NCBI GenBank assembly: GCA_963556195.1
Contig: OY744525.1
Coordinates: 43,519,076 to 43,583,075, forward strand
Length of the DNA stretch: 64,000 nucleotides
Origin: Sepiola atlantica
Lineage: Eukaryota > Mollusca > Cephalopoda > Sepiida > Sepiolidae
Reading direction: 5' to 3'
Under the pieces are notes generated by a model. That model was not told the origin of the DNA, searched no databases, and saw only the letters and a list, made by a program, of their open reading frames with translations. Position 1 is the first letter of the stretch, and each line of letters opens with the position of its first letter. Shown here piece after piece: positions 45,209 to 55,449 of the stretch. Made by a program: the position numbers and the translations under genes.

Positions 45209-46080
45209 TATACAAAGTTGGAAATAAGCAGAGACAATTAAAATTCGTAGGTAGAAAAAGAAAAATTACGCAAATATGATGTATGCAATAGAAACGAAGA
45301 CAATAACTGCTAAAAGATCTTTGACAGATATCAGATGAATGGAAAGATTATAGCATTATAATTATAATACAAAATACTACATAAAAATGCAAAAAATAAA
45401 ATAATCTTCTTTAGGACAGTCAATCAGGGGTAAAAGATAAGACATTTTCAAAGAAAATTTTAAAAAAATGCAGACATTAATTATAAAGAAAAAGGAAAAG
45501 TACAAAAAGATTATATTCAAAATACATAAAGAGCAATGAACGCAGAAAAATAGAGCCAAAAGCAATCAGTGTCGGCACTGGGGGCTCATGACACGACCAT
45601 TTATGAGATTACTCTTTGTAAACAAATCAATATGTTAATTGTTTTTATTTATTTGCATTTATTTAACAAAAATGTAAATAGTTGATGTTATCTCCCTCTC
45701 TCTCATTGTTTCTTTCTTTTACTGTCAACTCAGGTGTCTCGCTCTTTCTCTCTCTCGACTGATATAACATTCTCTTTCTCACTTTTGTATATATCAACAT
45801 GTGTGAATTATTGATAAGGAATACAAGTTTTCAAATTTAACATCATCACGATGTTCAAAAGGGAGGCAGTTTGACGAAATTTAAGTTTGTGCCAGTTTAA
45901 AGCACATAATATTGTATGTTGATTCAAAGACGTGGGGAGGTTTGAAACATTTCTGCTGAACTTGTCAAGAATAAAATAACTCTGAACGGTTTTAACTGCA
46001 TATTTTTAAAGGAATATAAATAGCTTTTTTTTTTCAACTTAACTCAAAACGTTGATGTGTAAACATGCAGTAGGCGGTTG
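45209..46080. other. Intron 1, no gene seen
   Basis: AT-rich. 45694-45813 is the second copy of the repeat at 41640-41763. Confidence 0.5.
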
Positions 46081-46429
46081 CATGTTTAGTGGGTTGCATG
46101 TTTGCAGGTGAGAGATGTTCGGTAAAGGGAAGGGGGGATGTAGAAGAAATTGAAAATATATCTGACTTTATATTAGGCCACCCAGAATTTTGAAAAAAAT
46201 ATTGAGTTTTTCCTTAAATGGGGAATCATGCTGAGAGATGAAGACTTTAAAAAAGCAGTGTTCATAGATTGTCAGTAGATAGGTACTTTTAAGTGGGTAC
46301 TGGCTAGTCGTTATCTCAAGCGGATATCTGGGTGGCTAAATAGGGATGATTGAGAAAAAGACCGGACCTTTAAGATTTCTGATCGAAAGTATATATATAT
46401 TCGAGGAGATGGGCAGGGGAGGTTAGTTA

Positions 46430-46730
46430 GTCTTGGCCCTTTGAGTGCCACAGAGGCAGTTTGGTTTTCTGGGGCTGACAGATAATGGGTCTGTGTGTCG
46501 CTTCCAGCAAGATGGGCCCTGGGACTTGTGTTTTGATTTGGTCGGGCAAAAATCTCTTATTTGGCAAGTCTGTTGTTCAGAAACGGGTACGAGTGTAACC
46601 TCCAAAAACATAAACCTCTGTTAATTGTTTTAAACTGGAGTTGTAGTTTTATTTGGAGAGTGTTACAGCACTGACTGAGATCACACGATTGACACTGCGA
46701 TTGGTGTCAGAATCGAACAACAATCTTGGA
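46430..46730 (+). mobile_element. Possible LTR end plus primer-binding site
   Basis: A less AT-rich stretch followed by GATTGGTGTCAGAATCG (46699-46715). TGGTGTCAGAA is a usual primer-binding-site opening of Gypsy-type elements directly after the 5' LTR. No gag/pol follows, so at most a truncated relic. Confidence 0.35.
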
Positions 46731-46989
46731 GCGGCACAACGAGCTAACAATCACGGTCTGTGCAGTGAACGCACACAGAGACGTTCATAGATGTATGATG
46801 TTACTGTTTGTGTTCATAATAATTTTATAAAAATTATCATTTTGATCTTCATACAAAAATAAATTTTACAATTACTAATAGTGTGTAGGTGTATTTGCAC
46901 ACACACACACACACATTCACTTAATTGTATTTAGAATATATCATTTTTTTTCGTAAAAAGATTCAATTTTTTAAAATTTAAATTTAAAT

Positions 46990-48700
46990 TTTGTTTTTAC
47001 TTTTGTTCGCCCCAAACAAGGCATATAGCCACTAAGATGTAAGGAGCAACTGTGATTAGGGGCCAGATTTATAAAGGGCATCCTAAGTTGAGAGGTGTGT
47101 AGCAAGATGTTTGTTCACATTACATTTAAGTGTCGGTATGTCGGTACAGTCGGGGGAAACAGAAAGTAGGGAAGAAATTCCAAAGATAAGCAGTCTGAAA
47201 AAAGAAGTTATTAGAGTAGAAAATTTTCCGGAAGTTGGAGACCTTTACAGTGAAGGGGTAGAATTTTGCTGCTAGTCGGGTTGATCGGAGTATTTATGTT
47301 GACTCATTTTCTTAAACTTCGAGCATGTTTCAGTAAGTTCATTGGAGCACATTCTGTTGAAGTAGAGGGAATCCTACTTCTTTGCAACAGACTTGGCAGT
47401 ATCTTCTATGTATTTATTCCAATTCATGTTGCCTTGAATGTTAAATCTAGAAGTTTAAATGTTGGACTCGTGGGAAGGGTGCTATCAGCCATGATAATTG
47501 GTGATTAGAAAGGTTTTTTATAATTGTTAAAAGAAAGGAGTTTTGTCTTGATACCATTGAATGTGACTATCCATTTTTGACCCCATTCTACAATAGACAG
47601 AAGGTCATTTTCTAAGGATTCAGGTATTGCCTTGGATATGTGTATGTTCATTTTGCCCACATGTTGAGAATAGGGTGTGATGTCATCAGCAAATATACTA
47701 ATCTTCGACACAATTGAATGAGAGAGGTCATTTATGAAGATCAGGAATAATAACGGTCCAAGTATCGACCCATCGGGGTACACCAGCATTAATGAGATGT
47801 TGTTTGGGTGTACGGTCATCGAGAAAAAGCTGGATCTTTCTTTTAGCTAAGAAGGATCTGATTATATTAAATATTCGTCCAGTAATACCGTACAAATTAC
47901 TTTTCCTGAGAAGATTTGTCAAAAACCTTGGATATATTAAGCACTACTGCCCTACTTCACCAGCCTTATCCCGTGCATGTTATATGCGTTCAGAGATAAC
48001 CGTTAGAATATGCGTGGTAGAATGAGGTTGCCTTAATCCATACTGTTGGTCAGAAAGAAGTTTAGCATATTCAAGCTGGTGAACTATCGCTAGATTAGTT
48101 AATGATTCAAAGATTTTAGCAAAGAGTAGGAGACTTATGGGGCGATAATTAAGCTGGTCAGTTCATTCAACAGAATTCTTGAAAACTGGTACCACAGAGG
48201 TAATTTTCCAGCTTCAGGGAAGCAAGATTCTTCAAGGCATTTGTTATAGAGTTTGAAGAGGACAGGGGCCAGATCAGCAGAGCATTTCTTTATTATTATA
48301 GCAGGGATAAGATCTGGTCAACATGCTTTGGGGGTGTTAAGGTTTTTTTATGATATCCAGGATATTGGAAGGGGTGATGATCAGATCATATAGTGGGAAA
48401 TTAAGGAGGGAGTGGTTTGTGGTGTTTAAAGTGGAATTTAAAGAAAACGACTGGGCAAAAAGTTGAGCCTTATCAGTAGCCGTGCAAGCGACATCATGGT
48501 GGCTGGTTAGCAGCTGCACAGGTCGAAGTTAACCATAGGGAGTGTGGGGCTTACGAGGGAATTTCTGTGTCAAGACAAATGCTTCTATGCCTGCTTTGAC
48601 CCATTCACTTAACTCCATCTGCATACTGTTCAGTAGAGAGAGAAGTTTTACTCCAAGGTACATCTCTGATGAGATCTCTGATTCCTAATCAGCATGCTGG
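46990..48700 (-). mobile_element. Jockey/CR1-like LINE, second copy, with internal deletion
   Basis: Same family as 1297-2770. Minus-strand pieces: a linker with TDKAQLFAQSFSLN (48480-48420), GITGRIFNIIRSFLAKRKIQ (47890-47830), GSILGPLLFLIFINDL and catalytic FADD (47700-47690), TKLLSFNNYKKP. It then has a deletion inside the thumb (joined near 47358) and the shared 3'UTR (TTGTTTGGGGCGAA..) ending at 46990. Several frameshifts. It holds the RT N-terminal part missing in the first copy. Confidence 0.82.
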
Positions 48701-48964
48701 TAATATCTTATTATCTTGAGGTCGGAGGTTTAACGTAATATCAACCATTATCATTAGACGATCAGCAGTAACTGTTGTGAATTAAACAAAGGAACGTCAT
48801 TCGTAACTGACGTATAATCATGATAATAAAAATATACTTAAATAAATCGACGAATGCTAATTTAAATCGAATGTGAGCAAAAAAAATGTATGTACCTGTT
48901 TAATGTGTATTGCCTCGAAGGTACTGTTGCGTGGGGCGATTATTTAAGTCAGCGAAAATGTTAT

Positions 48965-49470
48965 CACGGTGAGTAACATGGATATTATTATTGTTTTTGG
49001 AAACTTTACCATCCAAACCCGCACATTATGAATTTTGGAATATATATTTTAAAAAATACGTTGAATAACATGGGCACATTATTTTTTTGTAAATGTTAAC
49101 ATTTAGGGGGTGAATATATATAAAGTTTTTTTAATGAATTTTGGAATATATATTTTTAGCAACACGTTGAGAAACATGGACACATTATTTTTTTGTAAAC
49201 TTGACCATTTGGGGGGGGGGGGGGGGCACCCGAACTCGCACTTGCCCCCTAAAAAACTTTTTAAATAAGTTACATACAAAAATTGTAAATTGCTCTACAT
49301 AAATTTTTGAATTATATTAAGCAATGCATTTTTAAAAGGAACATGCATGCATGAGCGTCAATAAGGTATATGTGCTTGATAAAATCTTTAACTATTGAAC
49401 TTATTATGTATCATGGAATATGTATTCTAGGCAACAGGGTGAGTAACGTGGGCACATTATTATTTTTGTA
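48965..49470 (+). repeat. Imperfect tandem repeat, TATGAATTTTGGAATATATA type
   Basis: Three to four units of about 120 bp with TTTTGGAATATATATT, AACACG.TGAG.AACATGG and CACATTATTTTTTTGTAA. One unit holds a 17-base G run (49207-49226). A further copy starts at 63942 and runs off the window. Confidence 0.75.
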
Positions 49471-49559
49471 ATGGAAACCATACCAGTAAGAAAAACATTA
49501 AAATTAAAAAAATAATGCTATATTTATTGCTTATACCCATCCTAGGACGAGTATTTTTC

Positions 49560-49601
49560 TGATATGAGTACATATTTGTGTGTGTATGTGTATTAGTGTT
49601 G

Positions 49602-49647
<46 letters not shown>

Positions 49648-50080
49648 GTCTGTACATGTTGTACAGATGTATGCATATATTGTGTGTAGTATGCATACTG
49701 TATGTATTGTGTATATTGGCTGTGTATGTTTGATGTGTATTATGTGTGTATGTATGCACATGTAGTGTGTATGTATATTGTATGTGTATTGTATACATGT
49801 ATGACATATGTGTATGGATATGTTATATGCATGTATGTGACACATGGATGTATATGTATGCATTGCATGTATGTTATATGTATGTAAACTGTATGTATTC
49901 TTGTGTGTGGTATATATTTGTATGTGCATGTATGATATGTGTATATGAGGTATGTATGTATTATGGTATATATGTGTATATGCTGTAACATATTTGTATG
50001 TGTGTATGTGTATGTGATATACATATGTTATATAATTGGTTATCTGTATAGTGTACATATGTGTATGTTGTTTGTATATA
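49560..50080. repeat. TG/TA-rich simple repeat
   Basis: Degenerate (TATG)n/(TGTA)n, with a pure (TA)n core at 49606-49643. It creates open frames on both strands that are not genes. Confidence 0.9.
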
Positions 50081-50469
50081 TAAAAATATATATTTATTTA
50101 TAAAAATATACATAGTTATTTATTTTATTTATATCTCTATTTAAAATTTTAAACTCAAATATTTAGCTTCATCTTTGATTTTGGAAATTGATATTTATTC
50201 GAATCGATCTGAACTATATAAATTTACTTTTATATTATTATTTGCATATTTATTTATTTTTAAGTTTCTAATAAATTAACATTCTTTAATATACATTTCT
50301 TAATTTGTACACAATTATTTTATCAGGAGTGATAAGTATTAATAGAATTATATCAAGAGATTTTATAAAAAAAATAACGTTTTAAAATCTTTTTTGGAAT
50401 TTCATTTTCAAGAGAGATAATTTACTTCCGGTATTAGTAAAACGTCACATGTCCTTGTGATGTTGAGAA

Positions 50470-50512
50470 ACGATAATACTACGCTTTGATCTTAGCCAAA
50501 AGGCCAAGGAAT
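50470..50512 (-). repeat. U2 snRNA head fragment alone, copy H
   Basis: Minus strand CCTTGGCCTTTTGGCTAAGA then TCAAAGCGTAGTATT. It is as close to U2 as the other heads but has no tail attached. Confidence 0.75.
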
Positions 50513-51009
50513 ACTAAAAAACTAATCGGACGAGGTATTTTTAAATGAACGAAAAAAAAAACTCCATTTAATCGGAATATAAGACCGTTCTCCCAGGAAT
50601 TACCTCCTCCATAAGAGCTCAACATTTTTTCCTGAAAATTAAATATACATATCCTGAAATAAATACGTTTTCCACTTTAAATACAAGCCAGTAAAATTAA
50701 ATTTTCTGTTTAAATTGTAAGTTTTTTTATTCAAAGTTTTCTTTCACTTCTTAATAAATCCTGCCCCCCCCCCCAATAAATAAAGAATTTAAAAAAAAAC
50801 AGCCTTGCTGGCCTTTCTTCTCTTATTTCCGTTCAATTTACGTTACTGAAATAGGACTCTGAAAATACTCTTTTTATTTGAGATTAATTACTATTTCACT
50901 CACATGAATTATTTAGAGTGAAATAGGTTTCGGCATTACTCATAAACAATTCATTTTTACGTTTTAGTAAAAAAAAATAACTTAGGGTTTTTAATGTTTT
51001 CTTGTTGTT

Positions 51010-51265
51010 ATGCCAAGTTTCACCGTACATGTGAAACGCCAAAATAAAGGTAAGGTCGGAAAAATATAGTCGCCATCTACACAAGTCGAGATAGAGACTA
51101 GCTAAGGAAGAACAACAATTCAAGTTTATAAACATGTCTTTTTAAACTAGAAAATTATGAAACGAAGTTATCGTCTTCCTTAGCTAGCCTATTTCTCTTT
51201 TTTTATAAAGATGGCGACTATATTTTTTCGCCAAATGTTTATTTCGGCATTTTACCTGGACAATG
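51010..51265. repeat. Palindromic element, about 100-nt arms
   Basis: AAATATAGTCGCCATCT..CTAGCTAAGGAAGA (51061-51111) pairs with TCTTCCTTAGCTAGCC..AGATGGCGACTATATTTT (51173-51226). Outer arms are also complementary (GCCAAAATAAAGGTA / CCTTTATTT-like). Confidence 0.75.
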
Positions 51266-51667
51266 AACCTTGCCATTGCTTTTAATGTAATCTAAATGAA
51301 TAAATGCGAAAGTTTTTTCCCACCTATCTTAATTATATTAACATTAAAACAGTTTATGCTTATTTAATTGTGTATAGTATATTTTCATTCGTCACGATAC
51401 ATTCCTTCTATGCATTACCTCCTCTTTTGAAGGGGAGGCAGTATAGTTTACATTCGTTCTTCACGCTACCCGCTTCTCAGGATTATCTTCTTAATGGGGG
51501 GGGGGGTAGTGTACTATCTATTCTGTTGTCATGATATCATGCTCCCAGGCATTAACTCCTACTTTTTAGGGGGGGGGGGCGTTCGTTATTATACCATCCT
51601 CTTAAACATTATCTCTTCCTTTGGGGTCAGTGTGTGTAGTTAGTTCATCATGAGATCATCCTCTCAG

Positions 51668-51709
51668 TCTAGCAAAAATATACGACCGTGGGGAGCATAT
51701 ATTTGCTAG
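51668..51709 (+). mobile_element. Possible Helitron 3' end, second family, copy 2
   Basis: TCTAGCAAAAATATACGACC..GGGGAGCATATATTTGCTAG|T, like 21220-21260. Upstream 51400-51660 has imperfect units with GG-runs and CTCCCAGGCATTAACTCCT. Confidence 0.4.
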
Positions 51710-51944
51710 TATTTATATATAGTAGTAGTAGTATAAAATATATCTATGTCATGCTAAATGTCTTATTTTATGTGGGGATAAAACATGGACGCCTCAGTGT
51801 AGTTTACTTGCCATAGTTATATTTTCATACTACTACTACTACTGAGCTCTACTCACATATTCTGTTAAAGTAAATATTGAAAATATATACACAATATATC
51901 ATAACATTATATAAGGATGTGCCCCCTTCCAATTCACACACACA

Positions 51945-51948
<4 letters not shown>

Positions 51949-52015
<67 letters not shown>
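51949..52015. repeat. (TA)n microsatellite
   Basis: About 33 units. Confidence 0.95.
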
Positions 52016-52022
<7 letters not shown>

Positions 52023-52609
52023 CTAAAGTAGAAGGAAATTAAAATAACATATAAATTCGTATGTATATTGCAATTTAATCCTCGAATATACGAAATTACC
52101 TTAAACAACAATTCGTTCTGAAGAATAAAGCTATTTTTATGTTGAATTATACCTTAAGTGTTTTAAAAATTGTTCTGGAATCTGCTAACTATAACGTCTA
52201 CATGTAGGGTATAGGGTTTCCAAATGTACTTTCAATGTTTTGTTTTTTTTGTACATTTAAACATCTTTTTACTTATTTAAAGAATATTTATCCGTTTTTA
52301 ATAAAATTTATCTCAGTTAATGAAACTCTTTCTTTTTTTAATTTAAATAACTTAACATAAACATATTTAGTTTATCTAAAATAGTAAGATTCTGTAGGTA
52401 ATAAATAATTAATATTTATTTATAAATATTATAAGCCCCCTTTACTAAAGGCCGGCCACTCTGAGTGAGTTTAATAACAAGCAGTACAAATAGCTTCATG
52501 CAAATTCCAAACACAGTTTGTTGATCACTTTCACTGCTCGTGTAAATTAGCCGCCGACTCGCTATTTACAAAGTTAAATTCCTCTTCAATTATTAGCTAA
52601 TTCGTTGTG

Positions 52610-52751
52610 ACCGACGGGGGAACGCTCTTGACTGCAAATCAGTGGCGATTTGTGATCAGAGTTCGAGCCCGCCGACCGTAGAGAATTAACTTCCTGAACT
52701 GAAGATTGCGTTAGCATGAAACATCGATGTCTGTAGGTAATAAATAATTAA

Positions 52752-52757
<6 letters not shown>
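52610..52757 (+). repeat. tRNA-derived SINE, GCA-anticodon-like head
   Basis: A tRNA-like segment (GACGGGGGAACGCTCTTGAC, then TGCAAATCA, then AGAGTTCGAGCCC as B box) is followed by the conserved tail ACTGAAGATTGCGTTAGCAT..GATGTCTGTAG. A copy of the tail end CTGTAGGTAATAAATAATTA also occurs upstream at 52395, suggesting a dimer or duplicated flank. Confidence 0.7.
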
Positions 52758-52809
<52 letters not shown>

Positions 52810-52941
52810 GACCGGCGGCACAGTTATAAAAGTGTGTGTGGGGGCTCTCCTAAAAAGTGGGGGGAGCCCGGTTAAACACATGCATATATAACTTCATTAT
52901 TGATGACCGTAAAGTGTGTGTGGGGGCCGGTGCCGCCGTCC

Positions 52942-53002
<61 letters not shown>
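52757..53002. repeat. (TA)n tracts flanking a short unique segment
   Basis: TA runs at 52757-52806 and 52944-53001. The two edges of the spacer share GTGTGTGTGGGGGC..CCGG (52833-52853 and 52914-52930). Confidence 0.85.
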
Positions 53003-53015
<13 letters not shown>

Positions 53016-53699
53016 TGTATATATTCTTATGTACGCATATATTTGTATAAATATATATATTATGTATGTATACATGTATGTAAATGTGATGTGCATGTTA
53101 TGTATGTATATCTATATAATAAATTGTATATGTGTTTCGCTTTTCAATTTTTAAAATTAGACCCTTCTGAATGATAAGAGTTGCTTCCCATGAATCGTCA
53201 AATATATATGGAATTTTTGCTGGAGTTGCGCCCCTTTAAGCCGACATCCACTGTTTCAAATTTATTTTTTAAATTTAAGTTTTCATACTAGTAACATTTT
53301 TAACTTTAGAGATATGTTTTGCCATATATCTTATACCTGTCTTTAAAGGTTTTAACTTATTTTTTAATTGAATACATAAACACCATTATTAAAAAAAAAG
53401 TATTTGTGTAAGTTAACTTTTTACTTTCCTGTTTTTGTCATAGCAGTAAATTGAAACCGTGGAAGTTCTTTCTAGAATACCATCATAGACTTCATTAATA
53501 TAAATAGTATTATGTATTTTTTTTTAATTACCTTGGACAGATTGGCTATGTTTTTTCAAAGTTTTAAAATTTTCTTTTGTTCACCTGCAGTTTTTTTTAC
53601 TCAGAAGCAGAAATCCATTTGCCCTGAGATGTGCTATTAGTCAAACCATTGATACGGATGGTTAATCAGCACATAATTGTATTATGAATATATTATAAA

Positions 53700-53866
53700 T
53701 ATATAAATATTTGTTACTGTTTATTATCTATGTACGTATACATTTCGTCCTTAAACCTGGACTCATCAGCATAGAGATATGACTATTCACTACCGGTCAT
53801 GCGATTCGAAACCCTGCATTACAAGTATTTTACAACTCAAGTCCAACGTCGCTAACCGCTCGGCCT
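53700..53866 (-). repeat. tRNA-derived SINE (Leu/Ser-like head), copy 1
   Basis: Minus strand: GGCCGAGCGGTTAGCGACGT (A box) ... GGGTTTCGAATCGCATGACC (B box), then tail TGATGAGTCCAGGTTTAAGG..ACGTACATAGATAATAAACA. The same element is at 60909-61066. Confidence 0.85.
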
Positions 53867-53880
53867 ATATATATATATTA

Positions 53881-53910
53881 CTAGCCGGCGTTTCCCGGAA
53901 AAATAAATTA
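53881..53910 (-). mobile_element. Helitron-type 3' end
   Basis: Minus strand CCGGGAAACGCCGGCTAG|T: hairpin directly before CTAG. The 5' end was not located. Confidence 0.5.
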
Positions 53911-54019
53911 ACTCAAGAAATTCCATGCTCCAACCTTGAACATTTGATATATTTGCTGCTAATGGTCATCCAGTGTGAACGCGGACCCCACGATGTTAAT
54001 GTAAAACAGCAATCAGAAA

Positions 54020-55180
54020 AGTAAAAAAACAAACATTTTGGGCTCTCTGTGTTTCGCACAGAGGCTTTATGTTTAATGTACAATATAAATTAGTGAAAAC
54101 TGTGATTTAGGACGTCAAAACTATAAAAGATATTAGTTGGTTTTAATCAGTCTAATATATATATCAGTTTATTTTTAATTAACATCTTTTTGCGTATTTT
54201 AGTTTTGAATTTTTAGTTGTTAGTTATTTTAACGACGTCATTAAAAATAGAAAAAGTTTTCCAGAATGTAAACAAATGAAAATATTTTATCGCAGAAAAT
54301 GTCGGGAACGCTGACCAATGTTATCTGCTTATGTAAATATTGCAATTATATGAAATATTCGAAGCAGGTTAAATAAAGAAATGTTTTTAAAGCAAAGTGC
54401 CTGTAGCACAGCCATGTTTTTCTAAACGTCGACGAAGTTTGTCTGTTTGAAAAAGACTATTCGAAAAACTTCTGTCATTCTAGAATATATGTTACATAAG
54501 CCATCGTAAAAGGAGAAAAAGTGAGGGGAGAGAGGTAACATAATTAAGTATTTGGCGTGACCCAGTAATGAATTGTTTGTTATTATGTAAAGCATAATTT
54601 TCTTTTTTTAAATATGAAAGAAATTTAAGTAAAAATAAATAACTATTTATAAGTACGAATGATGGTAGTGATTTTGTGTTGATTTCGAAGAACCTTTTTT
54701 GTTGTTTTTTTGACAATCGATCAGCTATTTTTTTATTCCGTCATTCAGAAATATGAAGGAAAGTATTTGGAACTTTGAAATGCCCCAAAATAAGAAATAG
54801 TAGGTGAAGGGAGTTACCATTATTTAGGGTGAAGATGTAGTGTAGTTAACATATAGTAGAAATTGCGTCTAAATGGGAGATTAACAGTACTAAGCCAAAA
54901 TAGTAAATCTATTAAGACCAGTTCCTGGTGAAATGGGTAGCTGTGGGAGTAAGTGTTAGCATGAGAGTAAAAAATGCCTGCAAACCCCTGTGTAAATGAC
55001 TGTTGGAAGAATCTACTGAACCAGAAAAAAGGTAAGAAATTTTAAAAAGGAATGAAACAACAGCATATTTTCGGGAAATACGCATCAGAAATTGACCTAA
55101 GCGACTGGTGGAACTAATTAGCATCCACTGAATTTTGAAAGATATAATGGTCAATGAAATAGGGGGAAAATTGACTTGAC
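54020..55180. other. Intron 1, no gene seen
   Basis: AT-rich. 54042-54070 is a small hairpin (CTCTCTGTG..CACAGAGG). No domain recognised. Confidence 0.4.
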
Positions 55181-55229
55181 TTTATTATAAAGATAATGTT
55201 TATAAGAAATAATTGCAGAATGTTCAACT

Positions 55230-55345
55230 ACGTTAGTAAGAGCATAATATATTTATAATATCATACAATTATGTGCTGATTGGCAATCCATACCAGCGGG
55301 GAATTAGGTGTTTGGATATTACTCCCTCATCAGTGGCTGGAGTAA
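55230..55345. repeat. Dispersed repeat tail
   Basis: ACAATTATGTGCTGATTGGC (55264-55283) is the complement of GCCAATCAGC-type sequence; a related TTAATCAGCACATAATTGTA lies at 53662. It is followed by GGAATTAGGTG..ATATTACTCCCTCATCAGTG, a common SINE-tail-like motif. Confidence 0.5.
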
Positions 55346-55449
55346 GAATAAATTAAAGGCTTCACTTTATTACAACAATTGAAACAAATATCTTTATGAC
55401 AAAATAGAAACAAAAACAAATTGATGACATGGAAGAAAGAAATACTTAC

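Noticed and set aside
49460..50058. Long Tyr/Ile/His/Thr-rich frames on both strands
   Set aside because: Products of (TATG)n/(TA)n simple repeats.
52857..53174. Overlapping frames in two plus-strand frames and one minus-strand frame
   Set aside because: Translated (TA)n and TG repeats.
55330..55449. Continuation of the protocadherin frame past 55450
   Set aside because: A perfect CAG|GTAAGT donor lies at 55450/55449, and the extra 39 codons are hydrophobic and unlike a cytoplasmic tail. The phase-matched small exons fit better.
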